From: Fallopia convolvulus
Lineage: Eukaryota; Streptophyta; Magnoliopsida; Caryophyllales; Polygonaceae
DNA length: 64,000 bases
NCBI GenBank assembly: GCA_964016875.1
Contig: OZ024720.1
Span: forward strand, 25,423,742-25,487,741
Direction: 5' to 3'
Shown here: positions 22,946 through 33,396 of the stretch, one piece after another
How positions within the stretch are numbered: position 1 is the stretch's first letter
Layout of the letters: the number at the start of each line of letters is the position of its first letter
The notes under the pieces: model-generated
What the model was told of the DNA's origin: nothing
Databases searched by the model: none
The model's input: the letters and a program-made list of their open reading frames with translations, nothing else
Made by a program: the position numbers and the translations under genes

Positions 22946-24280
22946 ATGACTGGTGTTACCATAGGTACAATGTCGGAATCGGGAGACGGTGGAAACAACA
23001 ATCCCACCGAGGGCCAAAACCTTACCCAAAATCGAGAGGCGTGGAACCCCGAAGCCGTGGCGCGCATAGAAGAGCTCGAACGCCTCTTGGCGGCGAGCCA
23101 AACTCAATCGAAGCACACCGTGCCACAGCCGCATGGCTTAGCTTCCGAGATCCATGGCGTGCCAGGCGTGTCCGCGGAGGACGTTGCTCGTGCCAACGCA
23201 AAGGGGAAGAAGAACGCCCAACCTTCATCACAATTCGGCACCATGCAACGCATGGAGTCGATCAAAGAAAGTCGCCAATATGATCGGCACGATGGTGGTC
23301 CCCGGACCGCAGATCGCTATCAAGTGGCGCGAGACTATGGGGACACACAAGTGTATGACGTATATTCCGATGAGGAGTACAACTCCGAGGAGTATAGACG
23401 TCGACATACGAGTGGGGATCCCAAAAGAAAGAAAAAGAACAAATCGCCGGCGTATGTGTACGAAACCCCAAAGCGGAATCACGGGGCCAAGTATTACGAC
23501 GCCGACGCCTATAGGGTTGAGTACGACCTCGGGCATCAAAGTGCTCGTAGTCCGTTCTCGGAGTTTGAAAATGAGTACGATCAAGTCTATGGCTCGGGTC
23601 GCACGCACGGCGCGCATGGAGGCCGCGACAGGAATCGAGACGATCGACGGCCTCGGAGGCCTTACGGTGGAGACGATCCGGACGATGGCGATGACGATCC
23701 GCATCGAGGACAGCCTCGGCATCGACGCGACAGGCGCGCTTACTCACCGCGGCGTGCCAGCCCTCTCCGCGATCGAGATCACCGCGATGCACGGGATCCA
23801 CGGCAACAACGTCGGGATGTCAAGGTAAAGTTCGAAAACTTTTCTGGTTCTTATGATCCTGATGCGTTTTTGGAGTGGTTACAGGGCACGGAGCACACGC
23901 TCCGTCATTTAGGTTACGAGGACGACGAGAAGGTGGAGGTTGTGACGTTCCATTTCGTTGGCGCCGCTAGGACTTGGTGGAACCAATTCGAGTCCGAAAG
24001 GATTCGAAAAGGCAAGCCCCTAATCCGTGAGTGGCATCAACTCGTCTATATCTTGAAAAAGAGGTACATTCCAGCCGATTACAAGGACAAGATGCACATC
24101 GAAATCATGCGCATCAAACAAGGAACAATGACGCCGGAGGAATATTTTTCCAAACTCGAAGACATTTTCTTCAAAGCGGGGATGAGCGTCTCGCCATCCG
24201 TAATGAAGACGAGGTTCCTTTCGGGTTTAAGGCAGTCGATTCAAGATATATGCGCACCAAATCGGGATGGTCCAATTCAA
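22946..24280 (+). pseudogene. Gypsy gag (capsid part), frameshifted at its end
   Basis: The first ATG of the frame is 22946 (a second is at 22970, MSESGDGGNNN). A charged, Arg/Asp-rich N-terminal part is followed by the retrotransposon gag domain: VKFENFSGSYDPDAFLEWL, then TFHFVGAARTWWNQFE, then REWHQLVYILKKRY and MTPEEYFSKLEDIF. Near 24275 the sense continues in the next frame, which carries the zinc knuckle. The break may be a one-base indel. The product would be the virus-like particle protein. Confidence 0.85.
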
Positions 24281-25095
24281 GGTATGTGTCTAACTCTAGT
24301 CAATCCAGTTTATCTACTAATCGGTTTGCTCCTTCTTTGCCTAGCCCATCGACAGGTTCCAAAGCAAAGGCCGAGGCCTCGCATGCCAAGGCCCCAGCCG
24401 CGCCGCGCACCGCCGAGCCGAACGCCGATCGAGCCCGTGACATGGCGTGCTACAAGTGCGGGGGACGTTGCCATATGCAACGGAACTGTCCCAACAACAA
24501 GAAGGTTTTGTTCACCACTCAAGGCGACCCATATGACAATGAAGAAGATGAAGAAGTTGAGCCGCATGAGATCGACGCCGCCGAGCTCGAGTGCGATCCA
24601 TCGGATGCCCTCGGCGCGGCCAAGCTCGGCCTAATTACTCGGCGCGCCCTTAGCGTCCGCGAAGCACCACGCACGGACCAACGCGAACAACTTTTTCATA
24701 CACGATGTTTGGTCAACGATGTCTCACTGAGTGTCATAATAGATTCCGGGAGTTGTGAAAACTTTCTCTCAAAGAAAGTTGTCGATCACTTTAAATTGCC
24801 GACCACGCCACACCCTCAACCATTCAAGCTTCAATGGATTTCAAATGATGGAGGAGATTGGGTCGACAAACAAGTAATCTTCAACTTTTCAATTGGTCAA
24901 TACTCGGATTCTATTTTGTGTGACGTAACGCCGATGGACGCCACGCACCTCTTGTTGGGGCGTCCATGGCAATACGATCGTCGCGTGCTTCACGACGAGT
25001 ATTTGAACACTTACATGTTCAATTACCACGATAAGCGCGTGACTCTCTTACCTATGTCGCCTAGTGAAGCTCTACAGGATGAAGCCGAAAGGTAA
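24276..25095 (+). pseudogene. Gypsy gag zinc knuckle and aspartic protease
   Basis: In another frame from the capsid part: Ser-rich linker, knuckle CYKCGGRCHMQRNCP (C-x2-C-x4-H-x4-C), acidic linker, then protease with IIDSGSCENFLSKK and the flap/end motif LLGRPWQYDRRVLHDE. It ends in an in-frame TAA at 25093-25095. Without that stop the frame runs into the reverse transcriptase reading frame at 25138. Confidence 0.88.
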
Positions 25096-25137
25096 CGGCA
25101 AAAGGCTAGCGACAGCGGCACCGGCGCGCCAAACAAG

Positions 25138-28134
25138 ATGCCAGCGGCGTCTGAGAGCAAAACTGCACATTCCACAGGCGTTCCTGGTGCCAATCCATCC
25201 AAAACCAAGTCTAATGATGATCAAGAAGCAAAACGCCGACATAATCTGGAGGAGGGCCGACAGTTTGCGTCGAGAGGCCTCGGTAACGCGCCGAACGTTG
25301 CTGATTTTGACAAAAAGGGCCTCCAGCAGCTTTCTGACACTTCTCTCGGCGTTCCAAGCTACAAACCCCTTAAAATTGAGTTTCCAACAGATCTGAACAA
25401 AAAACGCCCAGGAGATATCAATTTGAGCAAAGGACCGCCGTGCACACCTCCTAGCGTCGCGCACCACGCCGTCGCTAAACGAAAACTCGGATTCCAGGAG
25501 CTACGGGACGAGTTTCACGGCGTTTCCAGGGGAAATATTCCACAAAATCCTGGGGCTATCACATCTCCAAAATTCGCCCCAGAAGCTGATCGGACGAGCA
25601 CCGACGCCGAGCCACCATTGCTAGGCACTTGCCAGGATCGTTTGCTATTAGCCAGGCGTCAGGACGTCGAGAAATCCATTCAGGGGAGTCTTTCTTGTTT
25701 CATACTTGTTCCACTTATTTCCATTAATAAATTCGAGCTTTCTTCACTTCCCTCTTCTATTGTGTCTATTTTGAAGGAGTTTGAAGATATCATGCCGGAT
25801 GAGCTTCCGAAGGGCTTGCCGCCGATCCGAGGGATTGAGCACAAGATCGACCTCGTGCCAGGCGCTTCCCTTCCTAATCGAGCCGCTTATAGGACTTCAC
25901 CGAGGGAAACCGAGGAGCTTCAACGCCGAGTTCAGGACTTGTTGGACAAGGGATTCGTCCGCGAGTCCTTGAGCCCTTGCGCGGTGCCGGTGATCCTCGT
26001 GCCAAAGGAAGATGGTTCGTGGCGTATGTGCATCGACTGCCGAGCCATAAATCAGATCACGGTGGAGTACAGACATCCCATTCCGAGGCTCGATGACATG
26101 CTAGATGAGCTCCACGGCGCGACCTTGTTCTCCAAGATCGATCTCCGGAGCGGATACCACCAAATCCGGATCCATGAAGGCGAAGAGTGGAAGACCGCAT
26201 TCAAAACCAAACATGGTTTGTTCGAATGGCTTGTCATGCCTTTTGGCTTGACAAACGCCCCTAGTACTTTTATGCGGCTTATGAACTTTGTTTTTCGTAA
26301 ATTTATTGGACGTTTTGTGGTCGTCTACTTTGACGATATTTTGGTTTTTTCTAATGACTTAGATTCTCACGCGAGGCACCTTAGGTTGGTGTTAGAATGC
26401 CTTCGCGAGCACTCTTTGTTTGTAAACTTGGACAAATGTTCGTTTTGCACGGACACGACGAATTTTCTTGGGTTCGTTGTGTCCAAGGATGGGCTGAAAG
26501 TGGATGACGACAAGATCCGCGCCATCCGAGAGTGGCCCACCCCTACGACCCCGACGATGGTTCGATCATTCTTAGGGCTCGCAGGGTTCTATAGGCGATT
26601 CGTCAAGGACTTTAGTTCCATCGCCGGGCCACTCCACAATCTGACCAAGAAGGCAACCACAATCAAGTGGATGCCGATTCATGAGGCCGCCTTTCAGGCC
26701 TTAAAAGATGCTTTGTGTAGCGCTCCGGTCTTGCAATTGCCAGACTTCACTAAGCGCTTTGAGATCGAGTGCGACGCCTCCGACTATGGCGTAGGCAGCG
26801 TACTCCTTCAAGAGAGACTCCCTATTGCATACTTTAGTGAAAAATTAACGGGGGCAACTATCAATTACCCGACGTATGACAAGGAGTTGTACGCACTTAT
26901 TCGGGTTCTAAAGACATGGAAGCACTATCTTTGGCCTAGTGAGATCGTTATTCATACGGACCATGCGACCCTTGCATATCTTAGGAGTCAAACGACTCTA
27001 AACAGGTGCCATGCTCGGTATGTTAAACCGATAATGGAGAACATTGAGCAAAGTCGAATCCATGAAACATTCTTTTTGGACAATGGATATCTCTACCGAG
27101 CCGGGAAGCTTTGCATTCCGGCCTCGTCTGTGAAGCATCTTTTGCTCAAAGAAGCTCATGATGGCCGGGGCCACTTTGGCATAGCCAAAACCCTAGCCGC
27201 ACTTCGTGAACACTTCTTTTGGCCACACATGGCCTCGGACGTTCACAAGTATTGTCGGGGTTGTGTGCCGTGCCAAACTGCAAAATCGAGGTTCCAACCT
27301 CATGGCCTTTATACTCCGTTACCTATTCCGGATACTCCGTGGGAAGATCTCTCTATGGATTTTATCACGAGTCTTCCAATGTCTAGGCGCGGTAAAGATT
27401 CGATCTTCGTGATTGTGGACCGCTTCTCCAAGATGGCTCACTTCGTGCCATGCAAAGGCAACAACAATGCGACTGAAATCGCAAACTTGTTCTTTGAGCA
27501 TGTCGTGAGATTACATGGCGTGCCTCGCACTATTGTTAGTGATCGAGACACGAAATTCTGTAGCCATTTTTGGAGAACGCTTTGGGGAAAGCTAGGCACA
27601 CAATTACTCTTTTCTACTTCTTATCATCCCCAAACCGATGGTCAAACTGAGGTGACCAATCGGACCTTGGGCACCCTTCTTCGGACGGTGCTCAAAAATA
27701 ACCCACGCCGGTGGGAGGATCTAATACCATTTGTTGAGTTTGCTTACAACAGGTCCAAACACTCGGCCACCAAGATGACGCCGTTCGAGATTGTCTACGG
27801 CCTCAACCCTCACTCTCTGATGGATCTCACACCTTGGCCTTTGAAGAACGGCGAGCACATCGACGCCTCTAACCGTGCCGAAGCCATCCGCAAGTTGCAC
27901 GAGCGAACGAGAGTTCAATTGGAGCGCCGCGCCGCTCAATACGAGGCTCAGCACAACAAGGGTCGGAAACGCATGGTTTTCAACCCCGGGGACCTCGTAT
28001 GGCTCTATCTTCGGAAGGACAGGTTTCCGGATTCAAGGAAGACAAAGCTTCATCAGCGTGGAGACGGGCCTTTTCGGGTCCTTGAGCGAATAGGAGACAA
28101 CGCGTATAAGCTCGACCTCGAAGGCAAGCACTAG
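25138..28134 (+). pseudogene. Gypsy pol: reverse transcriptase, RNase H, integrase
   Basis: 998 codons from the first ATG after the TAA. Reverse transcriptase runs from about residue 230 (HKIDLVPGA, VPKEDGSWRMCIDCRAIN, catalytic YFDDILVFS). RNase H follows (FEIECDASDYGVGSVL, YPTYDKELYALIR, VIHTDH), then integrase with HHCC (HDGRGHFG ... CRGCVPCQ) and D, D, E (SMDFITSLP, IVSDRDTKFC, QTEVTNRTLG), then the GPY/F-type end (HQRGDGPFRVLERIGDNAYKL). The conserved stretch normally linking RNase H to integrase (the VADALSR region) is missing. A TAG at 28132-28134 breaks the frame just before FNVAELSPYV; downstream codons stay open into the 3' LTR. Apart from these defects the catalytic residues are intact. 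Confidence 0.93.
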
Positions 28135-28213
28135 GTTCACTCCAGTTTCAACGTCGCTGAGCTCTCCCCTTATGTTGCACCCGCTTATGAGGAAACGGGG
28201 ACGTTTCCCAGCC

Positions 28214-28226
28214 AAGTGGGGGAGGG
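28214..28226 (+). other. Polypurine tract of gypsy element
   Basis: AAGTGGGGGAGGG directly abuts the 3' LTR start TGATGCG. Confidence 0.9.
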
Positions 28227-29203
28227 TGATGCGACCCCCGTCATGGATGCTAGCCAAGAGGACGACGCATTCACACTTCGCTCGGATGGTCCCATCACTC
28301 GTGCCAGAACTCGAGCAATCTAAGATGCAACGAGGTCTCTTGTGGCACGCCTCTCCGCAGGCCACGACGCGCCCTACACCGCGACCTCGCTCGACACCGT
28401 CACCACCATCGGCGCCGAGTAACCTCGCGTCGAGCTCTCGGATCGACCTCGCCAAGGCGCGCCAACCTCGAGCATCGGATCGCAAGCCGAGGTCGCCTCC
28501 GGCCGTCGCCAAGACCTCGGAGCCAAACTTGAGGTTCTCGCATCGGACCTCGGGATCGAGTCTCAACTTGAAGTTCTCGGAAGCATCGGCGAACCTCAAG
28601 TCCTCGAGACCTCGCTAGCGCCGTCACCAGCGTCCCGCGTCGTGCCAGTGACCTCGCCAGCGCCCCGACGCGCACCGTGACTTTGCCAACGCCGAGTCCC
28701 AGCCTTGCCAGCGTCGCGACAGCCTTGTCGTGACACTCCCGGCACGGTCATGGACGACCTATCCATTTTTAGTACTTTTATGCATTCTTTCTATTATGGA
28801 ACATTACTATTGTTAGTTTTACACATTTAGAAGGACATTTATGGGCCTTGCGCCGAGCACTTTTGGACCGCGCCGTTGGACCTCTAGCTTGCATCTAGCC
28901 CTAGGCGCGCCGCCTCCTTTTTAGGGTTTCTTTGCATTTGCTTCAGCCGCCTCTCTATATAAGGGAGAATAGGCTTATGTTTTCTTTTAGCGCACATTTA
29001 GGGTTTAATTCAAGTTGAAGTTTCTCCTTAATTCTATCCTAGTGCTTGCGCCGCCCCTCTATTCTCAAACAACACAATTGCTCTCAAATTCTCCCTCTTG
29101 TTCGTACCAATTCACAATCAAATCAGCCTTCCGCTACGCTTAATTGAGACCCACTACTCAAGCCAACGATCGATCCGAGGCATCCCAAACGAGGGACGCA
29201 TCA
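28227..29203 (+). repeat. 3' LTR of chromovirus-like gypsy
   Basis: Partner of 21267-22244, with TATA box CTATATAAG at 28955-28963. It carries a TAA in the pol-tail frame (ATCTAAGAT) where the 5' LTR has CAA. Confidence 0.92.
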
Positions 29204-29208
29204 ACAAC

Positions 29209-30446
29209 ATAACTAGGACTTTTTAGTACATACTTCTATAGTGTTTTAGGCCTATTATGAGCATTTTGGAGCATCAGAGTTGAAGGCCGAAAGTTTAGAG
29301 TTAGCGACATTTGAAGATGTCGAAGGTTTCTGAAGGCCACGATCGCCGCCGCTATTGAGGGCGGTCACGGTGGACGTCGCCGAGGAGGACAAGGTCGCCA
29401 TTTGAGGACCGCGAGGATTTTGAAGGCCGCGATCGCGGCCATGTATGGGTGGCGATCGCGGTTGCCAGAGGTCGCCGATGGGTTGCGGTTTGCAGCCAGG
29501 CAGCGATCACGGCTAGGAAGAGGCAGCGATCGCGGCTCTGTTGGATCTGACGCGCGTTCATCTTTATCCGCTTAGTTTATTTATTTTATATTTTTATCTT
29601 TTTAATTCCGACTTGTTCGAGACTATATTAGGTTATTTTTCAGACTTTGTTTTGTATTCTCTCTTAGACCTAATTTCAGACTTTTGTGTTTTTCTTATGG
29701 AGAACTAAACTCCCTAAATTCTATTCAAGTTGAAGCTTTTCAGACTCAAGTTGTTGTGAGATTCGTCTATTCAGGTTTATTTCTACAAGTTATTTCAATT
29801 CTCTTGTGCGTAATTTATATTGATTGTGTTGATTTCTTCAGGCCTAGCTAACTTGTTGGAATTAATATTATCTATTGCTGGATCTAGGTTTTCTCCTAGC
29901 AAAGCCCAATCTTTGTAGCAACTCAATTGATTTATGACTCGTTGGACTAAAACAATTGAGAAGAGATTTGAATGCATGTTAATTGTTTGACTCGTATGAA
30001 TTCAATTGCATGTATCCTGTTTAGCCTTGTTCTTAATGCTAATATCCCTGTTATTTATGATCGTTTCATGAATTGTTTGGATGTTAAGTTGCATGTCTCG
30101 TTGCCATGTTATAATTCTGATCAGGATAGGAATAATTGAAAGAAATAACTTGTTTGAATATAGGATCAATAACTTGAGGAAGAAAAGTGGATACTTGAAT
30201 AGGATTGCTTTTCCTTTAACTTGATAAAAATCCAATCTTTGCCTTGTTTTATTCCTTGCTTTGTTTGTTTCAATTCTTAGTTTCTAGTTTTAATTCCAAA
30301 ATCCCCCCTTTGTTACTTCTTTGAGTTGATAATAATAAAACTTAGGATACAAGTGTCTCTTGGGTTCGACCCCGACTTACCGACTATACTAGTTGAGTAA
30401 TTAGGGATTTATTTTTGATTTGGCATCAACGATTCTAAGCCAGTCA
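29209..30446 (+). repeat. Athila-type LTR (E0a), plus orientation
   Basis: It ends AGCCAGTCA and is followed by a PBS of the Athila/Tat type. It matches 37566-38602 in inverted orientation over about 1 kb (phrases ACTAGTTGAGTAATTAGGGATTTAT and ATTGTTTGACTC are shared). The first bases (TGTGTTTTGTACAGC, 21252-21266) seem to lie left of the inserted gypsy. It contains the 16-bp palindrome GGCCGCGATCGCGGCC at 29425-29440 and more GCGATCGC sites at 29452 and 29525. Confidence 0.75.
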
Positions 30447-30451
30447 AATTT

Positions 30452-30469
30452 TGGCATCGTTGTCGGGGA
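30452..30469 (+). other. Primer-binding site, tRNA-Asp type (decayed)
   Basis: TGGCATCGTTGTCGGGGA differs at two positions from the Athila/Tat PBS TGGCGCCGTTGCCGGGGA. It lies five bases after the LTR end, so internal sequence of this element began here. Confidence 0.75.
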
Positions 30470-30567
30470 CACTTTTGTTTAATTCTAAGTTTTTATTGTT
30501 ACAACCTCTGGTGTGGACCCTAGTTTATGGTCCACACTTTTGTTTAATTCTAAGTTTTTATTGTTAC
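30469..30567. repeat. 34-bp direct repeat flanking a hairpin
   Basis: 30469-30502 and 30534-30567 are identical (ACACTTTTGTTTAATTC...). Between them GTGTGGACC (30511-30519) and GGTCCACAC (30529-30537) form a perfect 9-bp stem with a 9-base loop. Confidence 0.85.
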
Positions 30568-30569
30568 CA

Positions 30570-30761
30570 ACGATTCTAAGTAGTCCTTTAGTCTTGGTAG
30601 TGTCGGGACTTCAACTTACGTAAGCCCGTTTGAAGCCTTGCCAGGCTTCAATCCCTTAAGCTTGTCAACAAGGTTTTCTCCCACCACACTCGACACTTGG
30701 CGTATGGACCTCTCCTTGCAAGCTTCCTTCTCTACTCTGCATAGTCTTCTGGCTCAGCTAA
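30570..30761. other. Unassigned spacer
   Basis: I see nothing recognisable between the hairpin repeat and the copia gag remnant; probably eroded element sequence. Confidence 0.4.
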
Positions 30762-31385
30762 CTAAGCAAACTTCAGATAGAAATCGGGAGGTGAATCTCT
30801 ATCCAGTTCTTCAATGATCTCATAATCATCGGTCTGTGGATCTTCCTTCAAGGCCTCCTTCGTACTAGAAACCACTTTTTTGCACCCACCTGAACTTAAT
30901 GTACTTAGAATCAATGTATCTACACCATACTCTGCTGATGCATCTTCTGACTCCTTCATTAATGCCTCAGATTCACTTTTGTAGTTACCAAATTCACCAC
31001 AATTCCAACACTACTTGATCTTGCTCTTGTCCTTGGTAGTCTTCTCCTTCCCTTTGGATTTTGAACCACCATAACAAGACATGCCCTTGTTTCCTACATT
31101 CAAAACCGATCTACATGTAGGAATCGACTCCTTCCTGCGAATCTCCTCGCTCATCATCAGATCCCTCACATCATCAAACTTGAGTTTCCCTTTTCCAACT
31201 GAATCACTAATAGGTCAACAGTAATAATTCCACTCCAACTTTTAGGCAAAGAAGATAGTAGAATTAGGGCTTATACCTCATCGTCGAACTCAATCTTCAC
31301 CGAGTGCAGTTGTGCAATTGTCATGTTGAATTCACTCAAGTGCTTGGAAACCGTCATGTCCTTCTTCATCTTCAAGTTGAACAAG
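30762..31385 (-). pseudogene. Copia gag remnant (C-terminal half)
   Basis: Minus-strand translation shows LFNLKMKKDMTVSKHLSEFN, then SVKIEFDDEV, ALILLSSLPKSW, a Lys-rich stretch (SKGKEKTTKDKSK) and a decayed knuckle (CWNCGEFGNYKSES), with several stops and shifts. This is the second half of a Tork/Tnt1-like gag; its first half is at 36591-36824. A CACTA-like end starts exactly where the sequence breaks off (31386). Confidence 0.8.
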
Positions 31386-32157
31386 CACTATTGGAAAACG
31401 CGTCTGTAACCAGAAAATATTTAGCCACGAATATTGTCGAGGTTAATTACGGTGGCAGTGACCACAAGTTTAACCACACAAATCTACGTTTGCGGTTATA
31501 TTGTCATGAAAAATACAGTTGCGGCTATTTTTGAGGCCGAATTGCCACGAAAAGTGCACGCAGCTAGATTCGATTCTAGGTTTCTGGCCATATTGTCATG
31601 AAAACAGACTTGTGGCTAAATTTTAGGCCAAATTGACACAAGTGTCTCGCGCGGCTAGATTCAGTTCTAGTGTAGTAGCTAATTAGCCACGAAAAAGGAT
31701 TCGAGTGTATATTCACGGCAAAGTCAGGAGCTAAGTACCCACATAATATTTATGGCTAGTTTTGTGGTTATTTGTGTGGATTATTTGAACTATTTACTCA
31801 TTAATGGTCCTTCATTTCATTAGAAATTTGTAGAAATAACCACAAGACTTGCCACGGGTTCGTATTTTCATGTCTAACTTTGTTTGTTGGGAAAAATCTA
31901 TGATTACAATCATGAGATTAGCCACAAGTTCTTTATTCCGTGTGAAATATGTAGAAATAATCACGAGACTAGTCACGAGTTCTTCATTTCGTGTCAAACT
32001 TTGTTTGGAAAAATTTGTAGAAACAGTCACGAGATTAACCACGAGTTCTTCATTTCGTGATAAATCTGCAAAATTAACCACAAGATTTAAACCGAAGGAA
32101 CGAAGGAGAAGGGGAGAAGAGTTTGGATTGGACTGCTCCTCTATATGGCTTGAGTAG
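31386..32157 (+). mobile_element. CACTA-like (En/Spm) terminus with subterminal repeats
   Basis: It starts CACTATTGGAAAACGC inside the copia gag. The next 700 bases are full of short variants of GCCACGAA, ACCACGAG and ACCACAAG, including a repeated unit of roughly 65-90 bp (GTAGAAA...CACGAG...TTCTTCATTTCGTG) between 31810 and 32080. CACTA ends and dense subterminal motifs define the superfamily. I found no matching TAGTG end and no transposase, so it is a fragment or non-autonomous copy with an unknown right edge. Confidence 0.65.
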
Positions 32158-32355
32158 GGTGATCATAAAATGGGCTCATTTCTTTTGACTCCCAAGCCCA
32201 TCAGATTTTATTTGATCGTGTAAGAAGAAAGGAACAAAGGTGGCTATATTATCGACCTAGCCCAAATCCAAACCCAAATCCTTCCCGATCCGTCTCGTTG
32301 GTATAACTTTCGACTCCTAATTAATTATTATTATTTGTAAATTATTTTCACTATA

Positions 32356-32842
32356 AATAACAATTATTTTAGAGTTTTAATAAATATTATCCATAGTCCC
32401 TTATAAAAAATATTTATTAAAATAAAATATCAATCATGCTCACCTAGGAAATTTATAATTTTTAATAAATTACAAATGACTTCTTAAAATAATAATATTT
32501 ATGAGAATAATATTATTATGCATGTTTAAGACTAAATTATTCGAGAATAATAATTTAGGATAATTTCCTTTAGAAATCGTTCATTCTTATAAGAAATTAT
32601 TAAAATAACAATTATTTTAGAATTTTAATAAATATTTTCCATAGGCATTTATAAAGAATATTTATTAAAATAAAATATCAATCATGCTCACCTAGGAAAT
32701 TTATAATTTTTAATAAATTACAAATGACTTCCTAGAATAATATTTATGTGAAGAATATTATTACGCATGCTTAAGACTAAATTATTCGAGAATAATAATT
32801 TAGGATAATTTCCTTTAGAAATCGTTCATTCTTATAAGAAAT
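32356..32842. repeat. Two tandem copies of a ~245-bp AT-rich unit
   Basis: 32356-32597 and 32604-32842 share the same sequence with few changes, including ATCAATCATGCTCACCTAGG and TCGTTCATTCTTATAAGAAA. Confidence 0.9.
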
Positions 32843-32945
32843 CAATATATTCTTTTAGAGTCGTTCATTCTTATAACAAATTGTTATATTCCTTAAGAGT
32901 CGTTCATTCTTATAAGAAATCGCTATATTCCTGTAGAATCGTTTA
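32811..32945. repeat. Short tandem repeat, ~39-bp unit
   Basis: The end of the 245-bp unit (TCGTTCATTCTTATAAGAAAT with a flanking TATATTC) is repeated about three times more with small changes, the last copy being cut short. Confidence 0.85.
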
Positions 32946-33396
32946 ATGGATAATAAAGATTAATATTTACTATTAAGTATAGTCATAAAAATTTCATCAA
33001 AATCATCTTTAATTATATCACATATAGTATACAAAGTGACATAATTAAACATGATTACGAATAGTTTCAATATCTTAAGACACGATGGGTTTATCGATCT
33101 ATTTGGACCAACGACCTATAATTTAAAAAAATATGATTGGTAACATATCTTTTCCTAGTTTTATCAATTAATTTTTTAAGGGTTCATAAATTAGTTTGTA
33201 AATAATTTTTTTAAAAAAATTGTTTGCTAATTTCATCATCTAGAATTTTAAATTAATATTAAAATTTACAATAAAAATTTGTGAATATAATTTTATAAAT
33301 TATTATAACCCTACTTATTTATAAATTATTAAACTTTTAAATTTTTTTATTAAAAATGTGTGCAAATATTATTAGCGGGTTTAATAAGAGAGAGTA

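Larger units (their letters stand above)
21267..29203 (+). mobile_element. Chromovirus-like Ty3/gypsy LTR retrotransposon (defective)
   Basis: A 7,937-bp element with LTRs of about 977 bp (21267-22244, 28227-29203). LTR ends are TGATGCG ... CGCATCA, a 7-bp inverted repeat. Flanks are ACAGC (21262-21266) and ACAAC (29204-29208), a near-perfect 5-bp target duplication. Order on the plus strand: gag, protease, reverse transcriptase, RNase H, integrase, PPT, LTR, which is the Ty3/gypsy order. Reading reaches into the 3' LTR, as in several chromoviruses. About 18 differences between the LTRs are visible by eye. Gag-pol carries a frameshift and two in-frame stops. It appears to have inserted about 15 bp inside an Athila-type LTR (21252-21266 plus 29209-30446). 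Confidence 0.93.
32158..33396. other. AT-rich region, no gene
   Basis: Contains the tandem repeats listed separately and otherwise very AT-rich sequence. It may be the interior of the CACTA-like element. Confidence 0.5.

Noticed and set aside
23228..23801. Minus-strand ORFs over the gypsy gag
   Set aside because: CpG-rich coding sequence leaves the opposite frames open; no domain is seen and gag is clear on the plus strand.
21267..29203. Assignment of the gypsy element to the centromeric CRM clade
   Set aside because: Pol running into the LTR and the integrase tail are suggestive, but I could not identify a CR motif or chromodomain; RT phylogeny would be needed.
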